A stretch of 38,952 bases of DNA from Actinoplanes oryzae (GTDB lineage Bacteria > Actinomycetota > Actinomycetes > Mycobacteriales > Micromonosporaceae), in contig NZ_JAUQWH010000082.1 in NCBI RefSeq assembly GCF_030757795.1, positions 1 through 38,952 on the forward strand, read 5' to 3'. The notes beneath the pieces are model-generated. The model had not been told where the DNA came from. It worked only from the letters and a program-made list of their open reading frames with translations, and made no database searches. The translations under genes were made by a program, and so were the position numbers. Below are positions 21,002 to 28,980 of the stretch, piece after piece. Every line of letters starts with the position of its first letter. Within the stretch, counting starts at the first letter, position 1.

Positions 21002-22213
21002 GTGACGCCATACGGACCGGTGCTGCGGCATCGGGCAGTGCGCCGGCTGCTGCCGGGCTTCGCCGCGTCGGCGCTCGGGGACGGGATGAGCGCCGTCGCG
21101 GTCAGCTGGCTCGCCCTCGAGCTGGCGCCGGTCGGGAACCGCGGGATGTGGGTGGCGCTCGCCGTGACCGCTTACACGTTCCCGGGCGCGGTGGGCACCT
21201 TCGTGTTCGCGCGCCTGCTGCGGCATCGCTCCGGTGCGCAGCTGGTGACCTGGGACGCCACGCTGCGGGCGGTGACGCTGGGAGCGATCCCGGTGGCCGC
21301 CGCGCTCGGGATGCTGCCGCTCGGCCTCTATGTGGCGCTGCTCGCCGTTTCGTCGCTGCTGCACTCGTGGGGCTCGTCGGGCATGTACACGCTGCTGGCC
21401 GAGGAGCTGCCCGAGCGCGACCACGTCGCCGGCAACGCGCTGCTGTCGATGCTGGCCCAGGTCGGCGTGCTGGCAGGTCCGCTGCTCGCCGGCCTGGTGA
21501 TCGGCCGGTACGGCGCCTCGTGGGTGCTCGCCGCCGACGCGGCCAGCTTCGCCGTGCTCGCGGTGGCGTGCCGGGGGCTGGGAGGATCCCGTTCCTCTCC
21601 CGCTCCCGGCGGCGGGAAAGCGGGCTTCCGGGTCCTGCTGACGGACCGGCGGCTGCTCGGGCTGGCCGGGCTGACGTTCTGCTTCTACGCGCTGTACGGG
21701 CCGGTGGAGGTCGGCCTGCCGATCCTGGTGTCCGACGTGCAGCACGCGCCCGCGACCGTGCTCGCGTGGTACTTCACGGCGTTCGGGGGCGGCGCGGTCG
21801 CGGGCGGACTGCTCGCCGGCTGGCTGCGCGACTGGCCGGCCGGCCCGGTCGTGGCGGGCATCGTCACCGGCGTCGGCGCGGCGTTCCTGCCGCTCGGCTG
21901 GGGCGTTCCGGTGGTGGCCGCCGCCGCGTGCATGGGGGTCGCCGGCTTCGTCTACGCGCCGTACAACGCGATCACCCTGGCCGTCTTCCAGCGCTCCGCG
22001 CCGCCGGAGGCGCTGGCGCCGGTGCTGGCCGCGCGGCGGACGCTGCTGATCGTGTCCGGCCCGGTCGGGGTGGGTGCCGGGGGAGTGCTGGTCTCGGCGT
22101 ACGGGGTGGAGCCGGCGTTCCTCGTCACGGGCTGTGGCACGCTGCTCCTCGGCCTCGTGACGGCGGGCGTGGTGGCGACGTCCCGCCGCCGCGCCCCCTC
22201 AAAGGTGACCTGA
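21002..22213 (+). CDS. MFS transporter
   Basis: A 403-residue protein with about twelve hydrophobic segments, starting at GTG 21002 behind an excellent GGAAGGAGGAG. The N-terminal half opens with a drug-exporter type motif (FAASALGDGMSAVAVSWLALEL) and carries the cytoplasmic R-x-RSGAQLVTWD loop; the second half begins near GFRVLLTDRRLLGLAGLTF. It resembles the macrolide/multidrug MFS exporters of actinobacteria; the substrate is unknown. No regulator is adjacent, but a palindrome lies in its promoter region. The stop codon falls within a 31-bp duplicated block. Confidence 0.88.
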   Translation: MTPYGPVLRHRAVRRLLPGFAASALGDGMSAVAVSWLALELAPVGNRGMWVALAVTAYTFPGAVGTFVFARLLRHRSGAQLVTWDATLRAVTLGAIPVAAALGMLPLGLYVALLAVSSLLHSWGSSGMYTLLAEELPERDHVAGNALLSMLAQVGVLAGPLLAGLVIGRYGASWVLAADAASFAVLAVACRGLGGSRSSPAPGGGKAGFRVLLTDRRLLGLAGLTFCFYALYGPVEVGLPILVSDVQHAPATVLAWYFTAFGGGAVAGGLLAGWLRDWPAGPVVAGIVTGVGAAFLPLGWGVPVVAAAACMGVAGFVYAPYNAITLAVFQRSAPPEALAPVLAARRTLLIVSGPVGVGAGGVLVSAYGVEPAFLVTGCGTLLLGLVTAGVVATSRRRAPSKVT

Positions 22214-22252
22214 TCGTCGCCGCGCCCGCTCAAGGGCGACCTGATCGTCGCC
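22191..22252. repeat. 31-bp direct duplication over the MFS gene end
   Basis: Positions 22191-22221 and 22222-22252 match at 28 of 31 bases. The first copy contains the last codons and the TGA (22211-22213) of the MFS gene; the second copy is intergenic. Confidence 0.9.
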
Positions 22253-22274
22253 GCGTCGCATCGGCCTGGGCGGG

Positions 22275-22616
22275 TCAGGACGAGGCCGGCGGCTTGTGCT
22301 GCGCCGCGGCGCCGAGCGGGCGCTGCGTGGCCGGGCTTGCGGGCGTGCCGGAGTGGCCGGCGGGACCGCCGCCCAGCCGCAGGATCGTCGCCTGCTGCTC
22401 GTCGCCGGCGGCTGCCTCGGCCGCGTCGGGACGCTCCAGCCGCTCGTGATCGGCCACGTCCAGACGCTCCAGCCGCTCGAGATCGGCCGCCGAGATCAGC
22501 GCGGCGATGGGCTTCCCGTGCCGGGCGATCACGATGCGCTCGCCGCCGTAGGACGCCCGGTTGATCAGATCGGCGAACTCCGCGCGGGCCTGCGTCACCG
22601 GAACCTCGTGAGCCAT
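22275..22616 (-). CDS. Phd/YefM family antitoxin, no toxin nearby
   Basis: A 113-residue protein. Residues 1-50 are a Phd/YefM DNA-binding fold: VPVTQARAEFADLINRASYGGERIVIARHGKPIAALISAADLERLE. The rest is longer than the usual antitoxin tail: a small internal repeat (LERLERLDVADHERLERPDAAE) followed by an Ala/Pro/Gly-rich end. Normally a RelE, Doc or YoeB toxin gene follows within a few bases; here the downstream space is 60 bases and then the convergent MFS gene, and upstream is the GH92 gene. It may be solitary and regulate something else, or be the remains of a pair. The ATG at 22616 has no strong ribosome site. Confidence 0.85.
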   Translation of the reverse strand: MAHEVPVTQARAEFADLINRASYGGERIVIARHGKPIAALISAADLERLERLDVADHERLERPDAAEAAAGDEQQATILRLGGGPAGHSGTPASPATQRPLGAAAQHKPPASS

Positions 22617-22677
22617 GCCGGCCAGCCTATCCGCCCCGCCCGCCCCGGAAGGCCGAGCGCCACCCGGCCCGGACGCG

Positions 22678-22712
22678 CAGCGCCGCCGGGAACGGAGGTC
22701 CCGGCGGCGCTG
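22678..22712 (-). terminator. Hairpin after the GH92 gene
   Basis: A 14-bp perfect inverted repeat (22678-22691 and 22699-22712) with a seven-base loop lies 29 bases beyond the GH92 stop. No T-run follows, as is common for GC-rich actinomycete terminators. Confidence 0.65.
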
Positions 22713-22740
22713 GCGGCGACATGCGCTTTGCGGACGGACG

Positions 22741-25635
22741 TCAGCTCACGGCGACGTCGAAGATGTGCATGATGCCCTTGTCGGTGCCCTGCGGCAGGGT
22801 GACCGAGGCGACCGTCCTTGCCGGGTCCAGCGCCGCCTGCTGCGACGCGAAGATGCGGAACGTGCCGGTGCCGGCCGTGCCGTTGGCGTTGTTGCGACCG
22901 GCCAGCGTGACGACCGTCGTCTCGCCCGCGGCCGGGTTGGCGGCCCAGTCGCTCAGGGCGAACGGGACGTCCTGGGTGGTGCCGTCCGTGTAGGTCACGA
23001 CGGCCGTGCCCGCGGCGGGACCGTTCGTCGACAGGCCGAGGAACGAGACCGTCGAGCCGGACTTGCCGACGGCGACCTTCTGGCCGTGCGGGATCCAGTT
23101 GTCGGGGGTGCCCGGCGCCGCCGACGGCCAGGTGAACGAGGTGCCCGGCACGGTCGCGCCCGGCGTGACGCCCTGCGCGGCCAGCGTGGTGCGGGACAGG
23201 GACCAGTCGCTGAGGTCCAGCGAGCCGAGGTTGCCCTGCCCGTCGGGCGTGGTGCCGGCGTTGTTCCGCGCGTCGGCGCCGTCGGTGTAGGACGGCGGGA
23301 CGTCCGCGGCGCCGGTGCCCCACGTGCCCGCGGTCGCCTTCATCGTGAAGTCGAGCGTGCCGCCGGTGCGGGCGACCGAGCTGTCGAGCCACGAGGCCGT
23401 CTGCGTCTTGCCGTTCACGCGCAGGCCGGTGACGTAGCGGGCGCCGGACTGGACGCCGGGCGCGTTGATCTTCAGCCGGGCCCCGCCGACCGGGTTGATC
23501 GTGATCTTGTCGAACATCGGCGCGCTGATGACGAGGTCACCCGTGCCGTAGATCGCCGGGTAGAAGCCGAGGTTCGCGAAGACGTACCAGGCGCTCAGCG
23601 CGCCCGTGTCGTCGTTGCCCGGCAGGCCCGAAGGCGTCGTGTCGTACATTTCGGAAACAGCGCGGTAGAGCACGTCGGTCCCGCGAGCCGGCGCCTGCAG
23701 CCAGTTGTAGACCCACGGCGTGCCGAAGGCCGGCTGGTTGGACAGGTAGTTGCCGGTCTGCGTGTACGCCCCGGCGTCGAGCTGCGCCATCAGCGTGTCG
23801 AGCTGCGTCGTCGCGGCCGCCACGCCGCCACGCTTGGCGATCAGCGTCGACAGGTTGTGCGGGACGAGCCAGCCGTACTGGTAGCCGGTCGACTGGTTGA
23901 ACTGCCCGCGGCCGGCCGAGTCGTCGCGCACGCGCAGGTCGAACGTGCGGTCGAAGCCGTTCCGCGACCGCGGCATGATGTGCTGCGACTGCGGGTCGAA
24001 GACGTTCATCCAGCTCTGCGAGCGCGCCGAGAAGAAGTCGTAGGCGGAGGAGTCCCCGAGCCGCGCGGCCAGCTGCGCGATCGCGAAGTCGTCGATCGAG
24101 TACTCGAGCACGCGCGAGGTGGCGAAGTCGCCCTTGGCGTTCTCGATCATGCCGGTCGAGAAGTACTGGTAGCCGTCCGACCGCGACGTCTTCGTGGCCG
24201 GCAGCACCTGGGTCGCCTTCATCGACGCGAGTGCGGCGGCCCGGTCGTAATCGGTCGCGCCCATGTCGTCGAGCGTCGCCAGGATGACCTGGTAGTTATC
24301 GCCCTGCATGCGCGCCGCGCCCGGCGCCCACGAGCCCTTCTGCTGGGTGAGCGCCACGATCGACCGGTTGATGTCGGTCGCGACCCGCGGGAACGTCAGC
24401 GCCACGAGCTGCACCTGGCTGCGGTAGCCGTCCCACCCGGAGCCCGGGAAGTTGATGTTCTTGTAGAAGTGGTGACCCTTGTCGACGGTGTGCACCTCGT
24501 TGTCGAAGCCGACGTACTCGCCGTTGACGTCGTCGCGCACGTTCGGGTTCATGAACGCGTGGTAGAGCGCGGTGTAGAACTTCGTCCGCTGCTCGGCCGT
24601 CCCGCCGTCGGCGTCGATCGTGCCGAGCGCGTCCTCCCACAGGTCCTTGGCGTCGTGCTTGACGTCGTTGAAGCCGTCCTTGCCGACCTCGGTGTCCCGG
24701 TTGAGGGCCGCGTTCGCGACGCTGGTGTAGCTGAAGCCGGTCTTCGCGACGACCTTCGAGCCCTGCTTGAACGTGATCCACGCGCCGGTGTCGTGGCGGT
24801 AGTCCACCCCGGTGTCCGTGGTGCTCTTGAGCGCGTGCGTCGAGCCCGCGGTGAGCGCGTCGTCGGTCCACGTGCCGTACGACTCGAACGGCTTGTCGTA
24901 CGTCGTCGAGAAGTAGGCCTTGTAGAGGTTGCCGACGTCGCACACGTCAGTGCCGTACATCCAGCCCGACACCGTACGCGTGGCCGGGTCGATCGTGACC
25001 TCGCTGCCGAACGTGCGGTTGTTCGGCCCGGACACGTCGAGGATCAGCGACGAGTCGCCGCTCTTCGGGAAGTCGAACCGGCTGACCGAGGTCCGCGCGG
25101 TGGCCGTCAGCTCGGTGCTGACACCGTTGTCAGTCGTGACGGAGTAGTACCCCGGCTGCGACTCCTCGTTGGCGTGACTGAACGGGAGGTAGTAGTCCTT
25201 GATGGTCGTCGCGGGGCTCGACGGCAGCACGCCGCCGGCGAGTTCACCCGCGTACGGAATCGTCGGGAACTCGTAGCCACCGAACCGCCCGGTGCATCCG
25301 GTGCCCTGGTAGCGCGTCATGCCGAAGCCGCGGATCAGCGAGGCGGTGTACTCGTAGCCGCCCTTCTGCCCGACGTTGGCGTTGCCCTCCGCCCAGGTGG
25401 TCGGGCTCGGCTGCACCATGCCGAAGGGCACCGCGGCCCCCGGGAAGGTGTTGCCGTACGCGTCGTTGCTCTTGTTCTGTGTCTGGTCCAACTCGGTGCC
25501 GATGAACTGGTTCACGGCATCGAACGCCGAGATCTCCTCCGGCGCCGCGACGGCAGCCGTCGACGACATCAGCACCAGTGCGCCGGCGGCCACGAGCCCC
25601 CGCCGCACGGCGCGTCCACTGCTCCACCCAGGCAT
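22741..25635 (-). CDS. Secreted GH92 family alpha-mannosidase
   Basis: A 964-residue exported glycoside hydrolase. The ATG at 25635 is preceded by GAGGAAG and gives a signal peptide (RRGLVAAGALVLMSSTAAVAA). The GH92 features are the N-terminal domain FIGTELDQTQNKSNDAYGNTFPGAAVPFGMVQPSP, the YEYTASLIRGFGMTRYQGTGC segment and the (alpha/alpha)6 domain with PWVYNWLQAPAR and GNDDTGALSAWYVFANLGFYP, whose aspartates (675 and 676) correspond to the catalytic-base region of the family. Residues ~805-964 form a beta-sandwich (PGTPDNWIPHGQ, VVTYTDGTTQDVPFALSDW) common in actinobacterial GH92 enzymes. GH92 enzymes are calcium-dependent exo-mannosidases acting on N-glycans or fungal and plant mannans; linkage cannot be told. 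It is divergent from the NlpC/P60 gene. Confidence 0.95.
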   Translation of the reverse strand: MPGWSSGRAVRRGLVAAGALVLMSSTAAVAAPEEISAFDAVNQFIGTELDQTQNKSNDAYGNTFPGAAVPFGMVQPSPTTWAEGNANVGQKGGYEYTASLIRGFGMTRYQGTGCTGRFGGYEFPTIPYAGELAGGVLPSSPATTIKDYYLPFSHANEESQPGYYSVTTDNGVSTELTATARTSVSRFDFPKSGDSSLILDVSGPNNRTFGSEVTIDPATRTVSGWMYGTDVCDVGNLYKAYFSTTYDKPFESYGTWTDDALTAGSTHALKSTTDTGVDYRHDTGAWITFKQGSKVVAKTGFSYTSVANAALNRDTEVGKDGFNDVKHDAKDLWEDALGTIDADGGTAEQRTKFYTALYHAFMNPNVRDDVNGEYVGFDNEVHTVDKGHHFYKNINFPGSGWDGYRSQVQLVALTFPRVATDINRSIVALTQQKGSWAPGAARMQGDNYQVILATLDDMGATDYDRAAALASMKATQVLPATKTSRSDGYQYFSTGMIENAKGDFATSRVLEYSIDDFAIAQLAARLGDSSAYDFFSARSQSWMNVFDPQSQHIMPRSRNGFDRTFDLRVRDDSAGRGQFNQSTGYQYGWLVPHNLSTLIAKRGGVAAATTQLDTLMAQLDAGAYTQTGNYLSNQPAFGTPWVYNWLQAPARGTDVLYRAVSEMYDTTPSGLPGNDDTGALSAWYVFANLGFYPAIYGTGDLVISAPMFDKITINPVGGARLKINAPGVQSGARYVTGLRVNGKTQTASWLDSSVARTGGTLDFTMKATAGTWGTGAADVPPSYTDGADARNNAGTTPDGQGNLGSLDLSDWSLSRTTLAAQGVTPGATVPGTSFTWPSAAPGTPDNWIPHGQKVAVGKSGSTVSFLGLSTNGPAAGTAVVTYTDGTTQDVPFALSDWAANPAAGETTVVTLAGRNNANGTAGTGTFRIFASQQAALDPARTVASVTLPQGTDKGIMHIFDVAVS

Positions 25636-25757
25636 GCGCTTCCTCACTGCTTCGACATGGATTCGCGTCACTGTCGCGTCCAGACAAGACAATCACACGA
25701 CCGGCAGGCGTACGGAAGATCAACTTCCCGGATCGGCCGGGCGATTTGCCGGTTTCG

Positions 25758-25771
25758 CCCCCTCGAGGGGG
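25758..25771. promoter_or_regulatory. 14-bp palindrome CCCCCTCGAGGGGG
   Basis: A perfect palindrome in the 158-base divergent region between the GH92 and NlpC/P60 genes, 22 bases before the latter's start. It could be a protein site or a leader hairpin; no family is indicated. Confidence 0.35.
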
Positions 25772-25793
25772 GAGCCTCCGGCATGGTGGACCG

Positions 25794-26339
25794 GTGACTG
25801 TCCGGGGTGTGCAGCGCGTGGTCGCTGCGTTGACTGTGGCCGCCGTCCTCGTGCCTGCCGCGCCCGCGTGGGCCGCGGTTGCCTATGGCGGGAGCATCAG
25901 CCGGGACGCGGTGATCCGGCGGGCGGCGGACTGGTTGCGGCGCGACCTCGCGTACTCGCAGAACAACGCGAACGCGCGCTGGGACGTCAACCGCGGGCGG
26001 CGCTACCGCCCGGACTGTTCGGGTCTGGTGTCGATGGCATGGGCGCTGGATCCGCGGCGGCAGGGGCGGGCGCTGGTCACGTGGGAGCTGCCGAGCGTGT
26101 CGCGCCGGGTGCCGTGGGGGCAGCTCCGGCGCGGCGACGCTCTGCTTCTGCTCATGCCGTGGAATCGCGCGGGGGAGCACGTCCAGCTGATCCAGGCGTG
26201 GGCGGACCGTTCGCGCACGCGGGTGTGGGTGATCGAGCAGAGCGGCAGCGCCGACGGCATGCGCCGGAAGGTCGTGTCGCTGCCGCGGGCCAAGCGGGTC
26301 GGTTACGCCGTCTACCGCTACCAGCGCATCACCGGCTGA
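25794..26339 (+). CDS. Secreted NlpC/P60-type peptidoglycan hydrolase
   Basis: A 181-residue exported protein from GTG 25794 (VTVRGVQR, then hydrophobic VVAALTVAAVLVPAAPAWA). The rest is one papain-like NlpC/P60 domain: nucleophile C75 in YRPDCSGLVSMAW, RRGDALLLL before the histidine H129 in AGEHVQLIQAW. The third polar residue is not obvious. Such enzymes cut D-Glu/m-DAP peptide bonds of the cell wall or act on other amides. The start is not certain; GGTGGA four bases upstream is a weak ribosome site. Its last 11 bases overlap tail-to-tail with the SDR gene on the other strand. Confidence 0.8.
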   Translation: MTVRGVQRVVAALTVAAVLVPAAPAWAAVAYGGSISRDAVIRRAADWLRRDLAYSQNNANARWDVNRGRRYRPDCSGLVSMAWALDPRRQGRALVTWELPSVSRRVPWGQLRRGDALLLLMPWNRAGEHVQLIQAWADRSRTRVWVIEQSGSADGMRRKVVSLPRAKRVGYAVYRYQRITG

Positions 26340-27132
26340 GGCCGAACTTGCGGTGGGTGGCCTTCGACATCAGGTGCCGGGGGATCAGCCGCTGCACCAG
26401 GAAGACCCACGGCGCGCCGCTGCCCAGGGCGTAGAACGGCTTGGGGCGATCGGCCTCCAGCGCGCGCACGATGATCTCGGCGATCTTCGCGGGGGCGGGA
26501 CCCGACTGCTCGAAGCGCCGCATGTTCGCCAGCAGGGTCTCGTAGTCGGCGCGGTGCGGTGAGCCGGGTGCGATGTCCGTGGCGCGGCGCTCGCTGATGC
26601 CCGTGCTGATGGAGCCGGGCTCGACCGTCGTCAGCCACACGCCGAAGGGTGCGTACTCGGCGCGGGCGGCCTCGGCGAAGCCCTTGAGCGCGGCCTTCGT
26701 GGCGATGTAGAGCGACCGGTACGCCATCGGGAACGACGCGTTCATCGAGCCGACCATGACGACCCGGCCGGACCCGCGCTCGCGCATGGCGGGCAGGGCG
26801 AGCTGCGCCAGGCGTACGGGGGCGAAGACGTTGATCTCGAAGAGCCGGCGCATCGCGTCCGGGGGCAGGTCCTCCAGCGGGCCGGCGTGGCTCTGCCCGG
26901 CGTTGTTGACCAAGGCGTCGACGTCCTTCAGGCGGCCGGCGAAGGCCTCGACCGAGGCGGGATCGGCGACGTCGAGGGCGACGTACTCGACGCCCGGGAC
27001 GCGGTCCTCCGCCGGGATGCCGTCCGGGTTCCGGCTCGTGCCGATGACGGTCCAGCCGCGCGTGACGAGCAGGGCCGCGGTGGCCCGCCCGATGCCGGAC
27101 GATGCTCCGGTGATCAGTGCCGTTCGTGACAT
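26329..27132 (-). CDS. SDR family oxidoreductase
   Basis: A 267-residue classical short-chain dehydrogenase. Seen: TGASSGIG (cofactor loop, residues ~8-15), LDVADPAS, NNAG at strand 4, catalytic S in VGSMNAS and Y-x3-K in YIATKAAL. The arginine after the second strand (TSRNPDG) suggests NADP. The C-terminal part (PFYALGSGAPWVFLVQRLIPRHLMSK) is slightly hydrophobic, as in SDRs acting on lipids or steroids. The ATG at 27132 is chosen because it directly starts the Rossmann strand; the longer frame to 27462 runs into the promoter and coding region of the M4 peptidase on the other strand. Confidence 0.9.
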   Translation of the reverse strand: MSRTALITGASSGIGRATAALLVTRGWTVIGTSRNPDGIPAEDRVPGVEYVALDVADPASVEAFAGRLKDVDALVNNAGQSHAGPLEDLPPDAMRRLFEINVFAPVRLAQLALPAMRERGSGRVVMVGSMNASFPMAYRSLYIATKAALKGFAEAARAEYAPFGVWLTTVEPGSISTGISERRATDIAPGSPHRADYETLLANMRRFEQSGPAPAKIAEIIVRALEADRPKPFYALGSGAPWVFLVQRLIPRHLMSKATHRKFGLSR

Positions 27133-27241
27133 ACCGGAGATGGTAGGGGTCTTTCGATATCCCCACGGCGAGGGTTTTCCCTGATTCATCGTCGCGAGTC
27201 GATAACTAGCGTCAGCCTTCTCCCCCCTCGAAGGAGTACGC

Positions 27242-28774
27242 ATGGCTCGCAAGCCCTTCGCCATCGCCCTGGGTGTCGCCACCGCGGCCGCCTCGGTGCT
27301 GGCCGCCGGGTCGGCCCACGCCGCCCCGCTCGGTGCGAAACCCGCGCCCGCCGACCCGGCCAAGGCCGCCAGTGCCTTCGTCGCCGCCCGCCCCGCCCTC
27401 CTGCACGCCGGCGCGGCGGAGACGTTCCAGCAGCAGGCGGCGATCGTGTCCGCCGGTGTCACCTACACGCCGTTCGAGCGTACGTACAAGGGTCTCGAGG
27501 TGCAGGGCGGCGACTTCGTCGTGGCCACCGACGCCCTCGGGCAGACCCGCTTCACCTCGGTCGCCCAGGACCGCCCGATCGGCGAGCTGTCCACGACGCC
27601 CACGCTGACCGCGGCCGCCGCGCTGGCCGTGGCGAAGAAGGAGCTCACCACCGTCGCGAACGTCGAGGGCACCAAGCTCGTCGTCGTCGCGCCCGAGGGT
27701 GCCGCCGCGGCGCTGGCGTGGGAGTCGACGATCAACGGGACGACCGCCGAGGGCGTGAGCCGGCTGACCGTGGACGTCGACGCGACGACCGGCAAGGTGC
27801 TGCGTACCGAGGAGCACGTCACCGACGTCACGGGCACCGGCACCGGCTGGATCAACGGCTCGGTCTCGCTGAACACCACGCTGTCGGGCTCGACGTACTC
27901 GCTGAAGGACCCGACCGTCACCAACCTCAGCTGCCAGGACGCGTCGACCCGGACCACCTTCTCCGGTACGGACAACGTGTGGGGCAACGGCGTCGGCACG
28001 AGCAAGGAGACGGGCTGCGTCGACGCCCTCTACGTCGCGCAGAAGCAGAGCGCGATGCTGACCGCGTGGCTCGGCCGCAACGGGCAGAACGGCAGCGGCG
28101 GCGCGTGGCCGATCCGCGTGGGCCTGAACGACCAGAACGCGTACTACGACGGCACGCAGGTCCAGATCGGCAAGAACACGGCCGGCAAGTGGATCTCGTC
28201 GGCGGACGTCGTCGGGCACGAGCTCGGCCACGGCATCGACGACAAGACCCCGGGCGGCATCTCGCGCAGCGGCACCCAGGAGTTCGTCGCCGACACGTTC
28301 GGCGCGGCCACCGAGGCGTACGCGGCCAACCCCAACGACCCGGCCGACTACCAGGTCGGCGAGGAGGTCAACCTGGTCGGCAGCGGCCCGATCCGGTACA
28401 TGTACAACCCGTCGCTCGCCGGTGACGACAACTGCTACTCCAGCAGCACGCCGTCGGACGAGGTGCACGCGGCCGCGGGCCCGGGCAACCACTGGTTCTA
28501 CCTGCTCGCCCAGGGCACCAGCGGCAACGGCCAGCCGGCCAGCACCACGTGCAACAGCACGACGATCACCGGCCTCGGCATCCAGAAGGCCATCAAGATC
28601 ATGTACAACGCCATGCTGCTGAAGACGTCCAGCTCGTCGTACCTCAAGTACCGCGTCTGGACGCTGCAGGCCGCGAAGACCCTCTACCCGGGCAGCTGCA
28701 CCGAGTTCAACACCGTCAAGGCGGCGTGGACCGCGGTGAGCGTACCGGCGCAGTCGGGCGAGCCCACCTGCTGA
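27242..28774 (+). CDS. Secreted M4 (thermolysin-like) metallopeptidase
   Basis: A 510-residue preproenzyme with AAGGAG before ATG 27242. The signal peptide (MARKPFAIALGVATAAASVLAAGSAHA) is followed by an FTP/PepSY propeptide (~30-195, including VTYTPFERTYKGLEVQGGDFVV). The catalytic domain has HELGH (H326, E327, H330), the third zinc ligand E347 in GTQEFVADTFGA and the transition-state histidine H417 in AAGPGNHWFYLL. Two disulfide candidates are C231-C259 and C398-C438 region. There is no C-terminal P-domain. The enzyme degrades extracellular protein and probably processes itself. A terminator follows at once. Confidence 0.95.
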   Translation: MARKPFAIALGVATAAASVLAAGSAHAAPLGAKPAPADPAKAASAFVAARPALLHAGAAETFQQQAAIVSAGVTYTPFERTYKGLEVQGGDFVVATDALGQTRFTSVAQDRPIGELSTTPTLTAAAALAVAKKELTTVANVEGTKLVVVAPEGAAAALAWESTINGTTAEGVSRLTVDVDATTGKVLRTEEHVTDVTGTGTGWINGSVSLNTTLSGSTYSLKDPTVTNLSCQDASTRTTFSGTDNVWGNGVGTSKETGCVDALYVAQKQSAMLTAWLGRNGQNGSGGAWPIRVGLNDQNAYYDGTQVQIGKNTAGKWISSADVVGHELGHGIDDKTPGGISRSGTQEFVADTFGAATEAYAANPNDPADYQVGEEVNLVGSGPIRYMYNPSLAGDDNCYSSSTPSDEVHAAAGPGNHWFYLLAQGTSGNGQPASTTCNSTTITGLGIQKAIKIMYNAMLLKTSSSSYLKYRVWTLQAAKTLYPGSCTEFNTVKAAWTAVSVPAQSGEPTC

Positions 28775-28790
28775 TCGGTTCCCCGGAAGG

Positions 28791-28820
28791 AAGGCCGGCG
28801 CGACGAGCGCCGGCCTTTCT
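28791..28820 (+). terminator. Terminator of the M4 peptidase gene
   Basis: AAGGCCGGCGC (28791-28801) pairs with GCGCCGGCCTT (28807-28817) over a five-base loop and ends in TTTCT. It lies 17 bases after the stop. Confidence 0.85.
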
Positions 28821-28834
28821 CGCGTGCCGCCCCC

Positions 28835-28892
28835 CTCATGGGCGGCCGCCTCGATCCGCCGCCTCATGGGCGCGGCCGCCTCGATCCGCCGC
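28835..28892. repeat. Tandem duplication of 28/30 bp
   Basis: Copy 1 (28835-28862) and copy 2 (28863-28892) both begin CTCATGGGCG and end CTCGATCCGCCGC; copy 2 has two extra bases (GC). It is intergenic, between the M4 terminator and the PL3 gene, immediately before an AT-richer patch (28895-28920) that probably holds the PL3 promoter. Confidence 0.85.
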
Positions 28893-28980
28893 CGAATATC
28901 TTAAGGATCTCTTGAACAACCTTCCCGCCGTCGCGTGCCACTACATGCACGTTCGACGAGTTGATCGGGAAGGCAATCGG

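Noticed and set aside
22615..25797. 1060-codon open frame on the plus strand
   Set aside because: It is antisense to the GH92 gene, whose motifs are unmistakable; its translation is Arg/Val/Gly-rich with no domain.
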